Shown: piece by piece, positions 7,586 through 14,459 of the stretch
Layout: each line of letters starts with the position of its first letter
Position numbering within the stretch: the stretch's first letter is position 1
NCBI GenBank assembly: GCA_040414675.1
Contig: JBEDUN010000107.1
Span: 1 to 22,889, forward strand
Direction: 5' to 3'
Source: JARBAU01 sp040414675
GTDB taxonomy: Archaea > Thermoproteota > Nitrososphaeria > Nitrososphaerales > Nitrososphaeraceae
Length of the DNA stretch: 22,889 bases
Translations under genes and position numbers: made by a program
Notes under the pieces: generated by a model
Told to the model about the DNA's origin: nothing
What the model saw: only the letters and a program-made list of their open reading frames with translations
The model's database searches: none

Positions 7586-7690
7586 TCAAGTTCTGCTACA
7601 CGCCTCTCCGCTATTGTAATTGTCGACAAATTGTGATAAAGGTACAAGCCCATAACTAACTACAGCTCGGTGTGTTCCGGTTCTATTCAT
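7586..7690 (-). CDS. Possible 34-residue microprotein
   Basis: ATG 7690-7688 opens a short frame reading MNRTGTHRAVVSYGLVPLSQ and ending after a Cys-containing tail at TGA 7586-7588. It is divergent from the gene at 7706, only 15 bases away. Composition is protein-like, but there is no motif and no clear promoter, and the region between 7372 and 7705 is otherwise empty. Confidence 0.22.
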   Translation of the reverse strand: MNRTGTHRAVVSYGLVPLSQFVDNYNSGEACSRT

Positions 7691-7705
7691 AGACTAGACT
7701 AGAAC

Positions 7706-8014
7706 ATGCCTAGCTATACGGATTACCTTAAGTTAACAGAGCCGCCAAAATCTATGGAAGATATATATCTAATAGTGTGCAATTTCTATGATAATATGTT
7801 GAGCTTTAACGATTGGTGGAGGACTGTTCCAGAAGATCTTAGATACAAGTCACGTAAAGGAGATGAAGCAAACAAACCATTGTTAAACCAGATTAATTAT
7901 GTCCTTTTAAATCTCCATCTGGCTGGCAAGCATGATGCAAAGCCAACTCATGAAGAGCTGAGAGATTGGCTGCATAGCGGTCAAGTAGATGTCCTTAGAA
8001 TGAGTGCGAAATAG
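7706..8014 (+). CDS. Hypothetical protein, 102 residues
   Basis: This soluble, largely helical protein is rich in aromatic and charged residues, with Trp pairs (FNDWWRTVPEDLRY) and a C-terminal helix-turn-helix-like segment (THEELRDWLHSGQVDVL). There is no signal peptide, membrane span or Cys pair. The start ATG 7706 has no nearby in-frame alternative. I do not recognise a named family. Balanced composition and an ordinary length support a real gene. It is flanked by gene-poor DNA on both sides and is probably monocistronic. Confidence 0.65.
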   Translation: MPSYTDYLKLTEPPKSMEDIYLIVCNFYDNMLSFNDWWRTVPEDLRYKSRKGDEANKPLLNQINYVLLNLHLAGKHDAKPTHEELRDWLHSGQVDVLRMSAK

Positions 8015-8144
8015 TAGAGCAGAAAAGATACATAGTAATGAAGATCATATAGATTAATAACAATACCTCAGTAGTATCAGCATATTCTTAAAGTTAGTTT
8101 TATTCTTTTTAAAATCTAGAAGGTTGCTTTAGATCACATCTAAA

Positions 8145-8282
8145 GTGAATCTTCATCCGGTCACATTTAACATTCTTTTTGCGCTTGGACTAGTGATGAC
8201 AATTGCATGTTTACTCCTAGCTATCAGAATGAAATTCCTTGCTACTAACACAATGCCATTAAAATATAAGGAAATGATGTGA
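8145..8282 (+). CDS. 45-residue single-span membrane microprotein
   Basis: GTG 8145 opens a frame bounded upstream by TAG 8130. The peptide has one clear hydrophobic helix (FNILFALGLVMTIACLLLAI) followed by a basic/polar tail (RMKFLATNTMPLKYKEMM). A T/A-rich TATA-like run at 8106-8115 lies about 30-39 nt upstream. It fits a small single-span membrane protein, several of which occur in this window. Function unknown. Confidence 0.42.
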   Translation: MNLHPVTFNILFALGLVMTIACLLLAIRMKFLATNTMPLKYKEMM

Positions 8283-8611
8283 AAAATCTATCGTATTAAT
8301 CATCTTCTTCTTGTACAAAAGGGTGTAGTTGCATATGTCTATCTATTCTTATTGTGTTTATTGTGCTTCTCATTTGAGTAGTAATTTTTATACTCCCCAG
8401 TCAATCAACTCCCACTCCCACTACTAGACGGAGATATTGGTGGTACTGTGGTTCATATCGAATTCATACTAGTCGGTTTAGGCAAGGGTCATGATGCTGT
8501 GCTAAATCCTATACCATATTACTGCTATAAATATCAGCAAAGACGTGGATGTTAAGTCTGCCCGGGCATATAGTCATATATTATTATTATCACATTACCT
8601 CTTGAGTACCT
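8283..8611. other. Intergenic region without recognised features
   Basis: No supported frame is present in this stretch between the plus-strand microprotein and the minus-strand small-protein block. It includes a C-rich direct repeat (CTCCCACTCCCACTA, near 8409). Confidence 0.4.
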
Positions 8612-8788
8612 TCATATGATATGGTATACTTTAGCTAGGATCTTATCTAGGGCCTTGCTTATCTTCAGGCGCTCGACTAGTACAGTTGTTAGTGCAACAA
8701 ACAGTGCTGTAAGTATCGCCGACACTTGCAGGATTAGAATCCTTGTAGTTGTGTCCACTGCTGTCGCTGCTAGGTTGTCGTCTATCAA
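8612..8788 (-). CDS. 58-residue single-span membrane protein, third gene of the RHH block
   Basis: TTG 8788-8786 opens a protein with a short polar N-terminus (IDDNLAATAVDTTTR), one transmembrane helix (ILILQVSAILTALFVALTTV) and a charged amphipathic tail (ERLKISKALDKILAKVYHII). A GGAGGAGAG sequence about 14 nt upstream, at the end of the preceding gene, could serve as ribosome-binding site. The gene follows the 72-residue membrane protein by 7 bases on the same strand, so co-expression is likely. The organisation of short membrane proteins plus a small DNA-binding protein recalls archaeal plasmid or virus modules, but I recognise no family. The opposite-strand ORF at 8616-8843 is a shadow. 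Confidence 0.5.
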   Translation of the reverse strand: MIDDNLAATAVDTTTRILILQVSAILTALFVALTTVLVERLKISKALDKILAKVYHII

Positions 8789-8795
8789 GGCTTTT

Positions 8796-9014
8796 TCACT
8801 CTCCTCCTTCTACTGGAACAGAACGCTTCCACCAACCCACTAAAACTGGGATTTGTAGTTCGCTCTTAATGTCCTTGAAGATGCCTAGAACAAACAGCAG
8901 GCATCCTAGACCTATAGCTAAAAGGCCAGGGCTACCCTCTGCTGCTCCCAGTGATACACCTACCGTCGTTATCGCTGCTCCTCCAATAGTCAAAATCTTG
9001 TTTACTACAGACAT
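8796..9014 (-). CDS. 72-residue two-span membrane protein, second gene of the RHH block
   Basis: ATG 9014-9012 lies inside the 3' end of the ribbon-helix-helix-like gene (10-bp overlap), indicating translational coupling. The protein has two glycine-rich hydrophobic helices (about 7-24 and 29-46), separated by a short EGSPG turn, and then an amphipathic, Trp-containing tail (ELQIPVLVGWWKRS). This hairpin layout resembles holin-like or small channel-like proteins of mobile elements, but similarity is only architectural. Codons are richer in G and C than in neighbouring chromosomal genes. Confidence 0.58.
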   Translation of the reverse strand: MSVVNKILTIGGAAITTVGVSLGAAEGSPGLLAIGLGCLLFVLGIFKDIKSELQIPVLVGWWKRSVPVEGGE

Positions 9015-9175
9015 ACCAAACCCACCTTCTCCATTTGTTTTAGCTGATGGTGGTGCTGATGATGGTGTTCACTTATCAGTTCAAGTATTAGTTGGTCGTA
9101 TGTCTGACCCTTCCTACCTAGAGTCTTGAGCTCGTCCCTTGTCTTTGTTTCTAGTAATATCGTAACCTTTGACAT
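9005..9175 (-). CDS. Ribbon-helix-helix-like small protein (VapB-like/antitoxin-like)
   Basis: ATG 9175-9173 begins a 56-residue protein whose first 35 residues match the look of archaeal RHH or antitoxin-like proteins: a beta strand (KVTILLETK), a charged helix (TRDELKTLGRKG) and a second helix (TYDQLILELI). The tail is His-rich (HHHQHHHQ), unusual for the fold and possibly metal-binding. A strong purine-rich GGGGGAGGGG lies about 15-25 nt upstream, and a TATA-like TATTATACTA further up near 9205-9216. It heads a minus-strand block with two membrane proteins. Such proteins usually repress their own operon; whether a toxin partner exists here is not evident. Confidence 0.55.
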   Translation of the reverse strand: MSKVTILLETKTRDELKTLGRKGQTYDQLILELISEHHHQHHHQLKQMEKVGLVCL

Positions 9176-9200
9176 TTTGTCTACTTCTTACCCCTCCCCC

Positions 9201-9529
9201 TCATAGTATAATACCGTATGAAACCGTATAAGCAGTGGGTCTACAGTGTAATGCTCTGCGATCGTCTATTTGTTTGTTGTTGTCTGGTATGACTCGCGTA
9301 AAGTCATGCCGGCCTACGAATTCATTAATCCTCCTTTTGAATCTATTGTTGATGGCATAGTCCCTTCTGCCGGCTAGAGTTTAAAAATTCCTGCACGAAT
9401 CTTACTGGGGTCTTCTATACACTTTCCACCAAAAGCGGTTCTATGATAAAAGCCTAGCAGTAGTCTTAAAAAGCCCTCTGGTGATGTAATAGGCCTATAT
9501 GATTCAGTTAGTCTGACATTAAGTTTGAT
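9201..9529 (-). pseudogene. Frameshifted unrecognised gene upstream of the RHH block
   Basis: Two adjacent minus-strand frames both read protein-like sequence. Frame one (9529 to a TAG at 9374-9376) contains RPITSPEGFLRLLLGFYHRT and continues to KIRAGIFKL. Frame two (9380 to TGA at 9201-9203) contains RRDYAINNRFKRRINEFVGR and ends VSYGIIL. Together they would give about 105 residues joined by a one- or two-base shift near 9375-9380. Neither frame has a usable start codon. The basic, aromatic composition would suit a DNA-binding or replication protein of a mobile element, but I cannot name a family. It ends about 25 bases before the RHH-like ATG. Confidence 0.4.
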
Positions 9530-9841
9530 TTAGAATATTAGGGAAGGAAAGAATAATTTTTGATACTGATGATGGGTAGCAGTGGTAATGATGAAGGAAA
9601 CAATATTTGATTAGTCCATCACTGGTTTAGGTGGTTGGTTGCCTACAGCATAAAATGCCCTAGTAGAACGTACGAGAAAAATCAGGCTCATCCTACATTA
9701 ATGGCAATGTCTGGGTTTACAGAAGTTGAAGAGCTAGGTAAACAAGCGCGGTAATAGTAGTCTGTCTTTTGGATGCATTTGCCTAGAGGCAGGTAGGTAT
9801 TCATTACAGACGCGTCAATCCATCTAAAGGCGTGATGTAGC
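9530..9841. other. Intergenic region without recognised features
   Basis: This is the region upstream of the phosphoribosyltransferase. Only very short frames are present, and no TATA element stands out at the leaderless distance from ATG 9842. The long minus-strand frame that starts at 10122 and enters this region is antisense to the phosphoribosyltransferase. Confidence 0.4.
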
Positions 9842-10513
9842 ATGTTCGAGAATAGAGAGGATGCCGGCCGAAAATTAGCAGAAAAATTAAGATTGCTTCT
9901 GAAGAAGAAAGAAGATGAGGATAGATTCAATAGATCTAATACTGAGATCCTTGCTATACCTAGAGGTGGTATAGTTACTGGTGACGTTTTAGCTTCAATT
10001 CTTGAAATAGGTTTAGACATAATTGTTTCAAGAAAGATAGGTGCTCCGCATAATCCAGAGCTTGCAATAGGCGCAGTAATGCACGATGGTAGTTTCATTG
10101 CAAACTCCAACATAATACGCATTTTGCAAATTTCTAACGATTACATTAATAAAAATATAGCAATTCAGATGAAGGAAATTCAACGTCGCCTCTCATTGTT
10201 CAGACATTCACAAAAATACAATCTAGGAGGCAAGACTATAATATTGGTTGACGATGGTGTCGCTACAGGTGCATCTATTTTAGCTGCAGTAAAGTGGATA
10301 AGAGATCAAAAACCAGAAACTTTGATCGTAGCAATTCCCGTTGCGCCTAAAGATGCCATTCAAAAGCTAGAAGCAGAAGAAGGAATAAATCAAGTCGTAG
10401 TCCTGGAAACACCAGAACCATTTGGCGCCGTCGCGGCGTTCTATGAAGATTTCAGCCAGGTAAGTGATGAAGAAGTATTGCGAATTATGAACAAGTATAG
10501 GCCAAAATCGTAA
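9842..10513 (+). CDS. Type I phosphoribosyltransferase (COG1926-like)
   Basis: The fold is that of a type I PRTase. The PRPP-binding loop reads IILVDDGVATGAS at about 133-145, with the two acidic residues and the TG turn of the motif. An early PRGG at 40-43 and VSRKIGAPHNPELAIG at 62-77 are typical of the COG1926 group of predicted phosphoribosyltransferases; these are of uncertain substrate and may act in base salvage. The C-terminus has the TPEPFGAVAAFYEDFSQVSDEEV block that is also characteristic of the group. The 223-residue length is normal and the start ATG 9842 is natural. The gene stands alone, with no purine or pyrimidine biosynthesis genes alongside. Confident in the family, not in the substrate. 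Confidence 0.88.
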   Translation: MFENREDAGRKLAEKLRLLLKKKEDEDRFNRSNTEILAIPRGGIVTGDVLASILEIGLDIIVSRKIGAPHNPELAIGAVMHDGSFIANSNIIRILQISNDYINKNIAIQMKEIQRRLSLFRHSQKYNLGGKTIILVDDGVATGASILAAVKWIRDQKPETLIVAIPVAPKDAIQKLEAEEGINQVVVLETPEPFGAVAAFYEDFSQVSDEEVLRIMNKYRPKS

Positions 10514-10616
10514 TTTAAAAATTCTCCTCACTAGTACATTTGATTACAATAGAATAAATATCTTGCAAACGGTCTCTCGCATTTATATAGCAGGATTTAT
10601 AGAAAAGTCTATTTCA

Positions 10617-10709
10617 ATGAGCAAACTACTGACAATAGTATTTATCATACTCGACAATAATACAGCGGCCGCAGCCCAACAACATAGCCCCAATGTACAT
10701 CTGTTATGA
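10617..10709 (+). CDS. Possible 30-residue secreted or membrane microprotein
   Basis: ATG 10617 opens a 30-codon frame with a hydrophobic start (MSKLLTIVFIIL) and an Ala/Gln-rich continuation (TAAAAQQHS), like a bare signal sequence. A TATA-like TTTATATAG at 10582-10590 precedes it by about 30 nt, which is the best support. It could be a truncated exported protein. The rest of the 10514-10850 gap shows nothing further. Confidence 0.28.
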   Translation: MSKLLTIVFIILDNNTAAAAQQHSPNVHLL

Positions 10710-10850
10710 AATATAATTAAAGCCATCTCTAGTTACTTTACACAATTTTTTTATCATAAATGAATAATAGTGATATCATCAAATTAGAATGAAATTGATA
10801 AATGATCAGGATTAGATTTGAGATGATCCGCTTATTATATCCCTATCTTC

Positions 10851-11132
10851 CTATTTGCCAAGTTTCCCGGTCATGTTATAGCCATCATAGATTGATCTAA
10901 TTTTGTCATTTATGGCATCGATAATAGTATTTGCATTCAGTCCTTTTATTGGTGGTAATGTGGTATTACTGTAATTAATTGGATGTGTATTATTTTTATT
11001 CTGAGCATAGACAAATGTCGATGCAGCTGCTGGTATAATTATTGCAGCAAGTACAATAACAACCACTGTCATAGCCACACTAACAACTTCGAAATTACTT
11101 GCGTATCTGAGTCTTCTATTTCTGAACATCAT
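10851..11132 (-). CDS. Exported or membrane-anchored hypothetical protein, 93 residues
   Basis: After a basic N-terminus (MMFRNRRLRYAS) comes one long hydrophobic helix (about 17-40) ending in a possible signal-peptidase site (TFVYAQ). The remaining 50 residues are Asn/Thr-rich and polar with two short helices (NTIIDAINDKIRSIY). It is either secreted or held in the membrane by its N-terminus with the tail outside. Double ATG at the start; a TATA-like CTTAAACATAT lies about 25 nt upstream near 11150-11162. No family recognised. Confidence 0.6.
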   Translation of the reverse strand: MMFRNRRLRYASNFEVVSVAMTVVVIVLAAIIIPAAASTFVYAQNKNNTHPINYSNTTLPPIKGLNANTIIDAINDKIRSIYDGYNMTGKLGK

Positions 11133-11232
11133 TGTTTATCGCTTTTCCTAATATGTTTAAGGACTATGTCTGTTATAATGATAGTTGCTGCCCTTATCGT
11201 CATGTAAATTAAACCATTTCGTAGCGACTTAT

Positions 11233-11529
11233 TCATATTTTGGATTTCACCATTTTGAAGCTGTTTTCTTTTTGTATTCGTCTAACCTGCGAGTATCTAC
11301 CATAAAATTTGAGCCTCTTGTCATTTGGGATTCCAACTTGCTTATGTTCGACGGCTATTATACTACTTGGATACCAGATTATACAAATCAAACAAGGTGA
11401 TTGTGAATAATAATCACCATCAAGTAACGTATTCCGAAGTTCTTTCTTTATCTTCTCTGTCTTCTGCACTAATTCTTTCTGCGCATATGTTTTATATCCT
11501 ATATATTCCTGTTTTTGAATATTATTCAT
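11233..11529 (-). CDS. Hypothetical protein, 98 residues, last gene of the zinc-finger operon
   Basis: ATG 11529-11527 overlaps the stop of the preceding gene as ATGA, so it is probably translationally coupled. The first 35 residues form a charged helix (KTYAQKELVQKTEKIKKEL). The middle has a hydrophobic Cys-containing strand (SPCLICIIWYPSS) and the C-terminus is very basic. No known family. Its coding status rests mainly on the overlap and on more protein-like composition than the two opposite-strand frames at 11185-11400 and 11325-11600. Confidence 0.45.
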   Translation of the reverse strand: MNNIQKQEYIGYKTYAQKELVQKTEKIKKELRNTLLDGDYYSQSPCLICIIWYPSSIIAVEHKQVGIPNDKRLKFYGRYSQVRRIQKENSFKMVKSKI

Positions 11530-11732
11530 GGATCATGGCGACCTACCTTATCTCTATATTCCTGAATCATTCCATCGATCGCCCCAAGCGCGCTTACTAA
11601 ATCTTTGAATAATTCTGGGCATTCTTCCTGAAAGTGCGGCTTTGAGAATAAAAGGCATGAGCGAATGATTCTAAGTTGGGCTATGTTTAATCCAGATAAT
11701 ACTGACGTCAAGTTGTTAATATCACACAACAA
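11526..11732 (-). CDS. Hypothetical helical protein, 68 residues, middle gene of the zinc-finger operon
   Basis: This small helical protein (VLSGLNIAQLRIIRSCLLF, then CPELFKDLVSALGAIDGMIQ) starts at TTG 11732 or at the adjacent TTG 11729, 11 bases after the zinc-finger gene. Its stop overlaps the next start by 4 bases. Amphipathic helices suggest a protein-interaction or dimerisation role, but nothing more specific can be seen. Confidence 0.5.
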   Translation of the reverse strand: MLCDINNLTSVLSGLNIAQLRIIRSCLLFSKPHFQEECPELFKDLVSALGAIDGMIQEYRDKVGRHDP

Positions 11733-11743
11733 TTACCAACGAT

Positions 11744-11986
11744 TTATAACTTATCTCGCTCAAACTTGCCATCTCTGAAAAATGGTGAGTAGACGAGTGC
11801 TGGGTCATGTTCGATTACCGTTATTGAAACTTGGTGACACAACGACATATGTAAATTGAATTCTGTTTTGGTACAATAGGTATGACAATATTGACATATA
11901 TTCTTCAGACTGTATCCAGTGTTTTGTAGAATATAATCGCCCGTGTTAGAACATGATTGTATTTCCTGTATACTATTGGTAGTCAT
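11744..11986 (-). CDS. 80-residue C2HC zinc-finger protein, first gene of a minus-strand operon
   Basis: The central finger has Cys31, Cys34, His46 and Cys50 (C-x2-C-x11-H-x3-C, NICQYCHTYC ... LHMSLCH), with His51 as an alternative fourth ligand giving a C2H2 finger. The same spacing occurs in the 57-residue microprotein at 4410-4583. The N-terminal 25 residues are polar and the C-terminal 25 residues mixed. ATG 11986 is unambiguous. Two more small genes follow with an 11-base gap and then an ATGA overlap. One-finger archaeal proteins are often DNA- or protein-binding regulators; the target is unknown. Confidence 0.62.
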   Translation of the reverse strand: MTTNSIQEIQSCSNTGDYILQNTGYSLKNICQYCHTYCTKTEFNLHMSLCHQVSITVIEHDPALVYSPFFRDGKFERDKL

Positions 11987-12086
11987 ATTATTCGTGCTCC
12001 AATCCTAATCCAGGCCACTTACCACAAATAGGTAACACAAATCTTTTTCGTGTACAGTGTCATTATGAGCAATGTAGTGCAATTCA

Positions 12087-12185
12087 TCAATTCGCCCAGG
12101 TCCTTAATTTCGATATCCTCTTGCAGATATACACAACACAAAAGAAGTTCACGAAACCCAAGGTTATTATCAGGACCGTATACAT
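12087..12185 (-). CDS. Possible 32-residue membrane microprotein
   Basis: ATG 12185-12183 opens a frame with one hydrophobic helix (MYTVLIITLGFVNFFCVVYI) and a basic tail (CKRISKLR). The frame stays open nine more codons upstream without a start. It matches the single-span pattern seen elsewhere in the window, but there is no promoter support. Apart from this and the dehydrogenase relic, the 11987-12648 stretch holds only a small palindrome, TGAGTT-CT-AACTCA, at 12334-12347. Confidence 0.25.
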   Translation of the reverse strand: MYTVLIITLGFVNFFCVVYICKRISKLRTWAN

Positions 12186-12463
12186 ACCGTTGAATGTTGG
12201 GTACTTGTCATCTTAGACTCACACATCATTCTTAACTATTACCTCGACTTTATCTATTAATTTACTCATTTCGTCAAATAAGATAATGATTTTATTGTCG
12301 AAACAGATGTTCTGGTATAGTGAAGAACGTCGTTGAGTTCTAACTCATCGTGACTGAATTGCTCACTGGATTGAACCACATTCGACGATTAGAATTCTGC
12401 TTTAGCGACTACTGCATGCATAATTAGAGAAGGTTGTCGCCGGCCTTGTTTAGATCAGCGAAA

Positions 12464-12553
12464 ATGCCTCTGAATGAGGCTGCAAAGGCTCATGAACTAC
12501 TGGCCGGTGGCGGCTCAGTCGAAGGTAAGATTGTCTTGATTTGTAACAACTGA
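12464..12553 (+). pseudogene. C-terminal relic of a zinc-type alcohol dehydrogenase
   Basis: The last 29 codons before TGA 12551-12553 read MPLNEAAKAHELLAGGGSVE then GKIVLICNN. This is the characteristic C-terminus of medium-chain zinc-dependent alcohol dehydrogenases and quinone oxidoreductases (MPLxEAxxAHxLLxxGxxxGKIVL). The frame extends some 12 codons upstream without homology and nothing of the catalytic or Rossmann domains remains nearby. I interpret it as the surviving end of a deleted gene, not a functional peptide. Confidence 0.55.
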
Positions 12554-12648
12554 TAAACTAAGCATACTGGTATATGTATTATTTTTAATTACATACAATA
12601 GAACATACCCAATTATATAATTCACTGTCATATTCTTAGGTTCAATAC

Positions 12649-13605
12649 TTATCTAGAAAGAATATGATCTAATATCACTGTTTTCATAAGTATATCCCAG
12701 GGAGTTACTATAGAATAATCCTCAACACTACCATATTCTTTACCCTCTAAAATCAAACTAGGATTGCGAACATCCATTAAAAGTTCTGCTGCCTTGCTTG
12801 TCGTAGTAGCACATTTTACCTTCTTTATAGATAGCATATCCAAATGAATGATTATGTCAATATCTGCTAAACCATCAATACCATTTGTATGCATAATACT
12901 TCGTCCATTATGACTTAATAGAAATTCTAGTATTTTTCTATCATTTATAATGCGAAGTAGTTTAGTTTTTCTACTGCCGTTATCCTCATTATCATTATCC
13001 TCACTGATACCAATATTTCGTATACCATATTTGATCATAAGGTCTATTGCATATCTAATACTACTATTTTTGTCTACTGATATTAACGGGCAAGATAGAT
13101 CTTTTATTGGTCTATCAATATTCATTCTTGCTATTATTGGTAGAATATCTCTTATGGAAATTGACGCAATTACTACCTCCTGACACTCCACTGGTTCTGC
13201 TGTCGAATTTGGAGTACTACCAATTTTGTCACTACTATTATTTGCTATTATAGGAACAAAAGCAAATTTTGTTTTGTCGAAAATCTCTAATACTTTTCTT
13301 AAAGGTGAATTCTTATCTAGACTTCCAGTATAATCATCCATTATCTGTAATGCAGTTAACTCTAGCCACTCTGGATATCCTATACCCATAATATTAGAGA
13401 TGATATGTTTGCTGTCAATTCTACCTATAGGCTTCTTTTTATCGTCGATTACTACAAGTCCATCTGCATAGATCTGAGGACCTATAGCAAGAAATGTAGC
13501 TATTTGTAACAGTTTATCTGTTGGGTTGACGAATAGACACGGTCGTCTAAAAATATGTGCTGCTGCATCTATGATTGGAATACTTGCCAGATCCGAAGGG
13601 CTCAT
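12649..13605 (-). CDS. Four-CBS-like protein, second gene of a CBS pair
   Basis: The 318 residues contain three recognisable CBS modules and a degenerate fourth, at about 17-73, 85-158 (with a Ser/Thr/Asn-rich insertion), 163-230 and 257-312. Typical pieces are GLVVIDDKKKPIGRIDSKHI and CPLISVDKNSSIRYAIDLM. Tandem CBS modules generally bind adenine nucleotides and act as energy or ligand sensors. ATG 13605 lies in an ATGA overlap with the stop of the upstream CBS gene, so the two are very probably translated together and may form a complex. A DNED-rich loop near 205 is another Asn/Asp expansion. Confidence 0.82.
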   Translation of the reverse strand: MSPSDLASIPIIDAAAHIFRRPCLFVNPTDKLLQIATFLAIGPQIYADGLVVIDDKKKPIGRIDSKHIISNIMGIGYPEWLELTALQIMDDYTGSLDKNSPLRKVLEIFDKTKFAFVPIIANNSSDKIGSTPNSTAEPVECQEVVIASISIRDILPIIARMNIDRPIKDLSCPLISVDKNSSIRYAIDLMIKYGIRNIGISEDNDNEDNGSRKTKLLRIINDRKILEFLLSHNGRSIMHTNGIDGLADIDIIIHLDMLSIKKVKCATTTSKAAELLMDVRNPSLILEGKEYGSVEDYSIVTPWDILMKTVILDHILSR

Positions 13606-14207
13606 AGAAACCTATCACTTTTATAGTCTGTACAATACTTACCTGTCATAAGAAATTCATCATCATGACGATCTGAATATATATCACTTCTAAGCCAACA
13701 ATCTGTAAGCTTGCCGTATGGTGATGGGTTGTAGTCTACCAATGCTTGATCGTTTACAAAAGAAGAGACAAAGACCTGATTCTTTAGTATTGTTCTAAAT
13801 ATGTCATTATTTGTGATTATACCCAAAATCTTTGTTCCATTATCAACAATAGGAAGTCTACGAATATCTTCTTGCTGCATAGTTTCTATGGCATTTCTTA
13901 TTGAGCTATTTGAATTTATCGTGATTAAAGGACTGCTCATTATTTCCTGCACAGATGTGTCTATTGAAGATAGTTTAGCATGTCCTGATATGGCGCGTAC
14001 AACATCCCCTTTAGTAGCAATACCTATTGGTATGTTGTCTTTAATATCAGAGTTAATACTATTTAAAATAACAACAACACTCCCAATCTTATTTTCACTC
14101 ATAATTGTACAAACTTCCTGGATACTCTGAGTTTTCTTTACTGTTTTTACATTTGTAATCATAATATTGGATACGGATGTGGATTCGAAAGCAATATTGC
14201 TGCCCAT
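13602..14207 (-). CDS. Two-CBS-domain protein, first gene of a CBS pair
   Basis: The protein has CBS modules at about 12-75 (VSNIMITNVKTVKKTQSI ... PIGIATKGDVVRAI) and 86-142 (VQEIMSSPLITINSNSSIRN ... ILGIITNNDIFRTIL), the arrangement of one complete Bateman module. It is followed by a roughly 60-residue tail of unknown fold containing two Cys and several aromatic residues. The role is probably nucleotide-responsive regulation of a partner. ATG 14207 is well placed: a TATA-like TTACAAATAC is centred about 30 nt upstream (14233-14243). The stop overlaps the following CBS gene by 4 bases. Confidence 0.85.
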   Translation of the reverse strand: MGSNIAFESTSVSNIMITNVKTVKKTQSIQEVCTIMSENKIGSVVVILNSINSDIKDNIPIGIATKGDVVRAISGHAKLSSIDTSVQEIMSSPLITINSNSSIRNAIETMQQEDIRRLPIVDNGTKILGIITNNDIFRTILKNQVFVSSFVNDQALVDYNPSPYGKLTDCWLRSDIYSDRHDDEFLMTGKYCTDYKSDRFL

Positions 14208-14459
14208 GATGAATTACTGGCTATAGGCCAGTATTTGTAATCTAAGACTTCACTGCAATGCAATGCAAACAGACACTAACAATATATCATTATGGTTCTT
14301 GATCAAAATGATCTTTCTATATCCAACTGCATTCCTTGAAATTTGGCCAGCTAAAATAAGGATTTCATTTGTACACAATAACATAGGATAAACAACAAAA
14401 AGTGAACCGCACTGCATTCTTACCAGTTAATTAGTACAACCTATAATATAGTAGTAATT

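Noticed and set aside
8749..9129. 126-codon plus-strand frame
   Set aside because: Antisense to the overlapping RHH-like and membrane-protein genes; Ser/Pro-rich composition typical of a shadow frame.
9688..10122. 144-codon minus-strand frame
   Set aside because: Antisense to the well-supported phosphoribosyltransferase.
11185..11600. Two plus-strand frames (71 and 91 codons)
   Set aside because: Antisense to the last gene of the zinc-finger operon, and their composition is less protein-like.
12270..12304. Imperfect hairpin TTTCG ... CGAAA
   Set aside because: Only five outer pairs are continuous and inner pairing is poor, so it is not convincing as a structured element.
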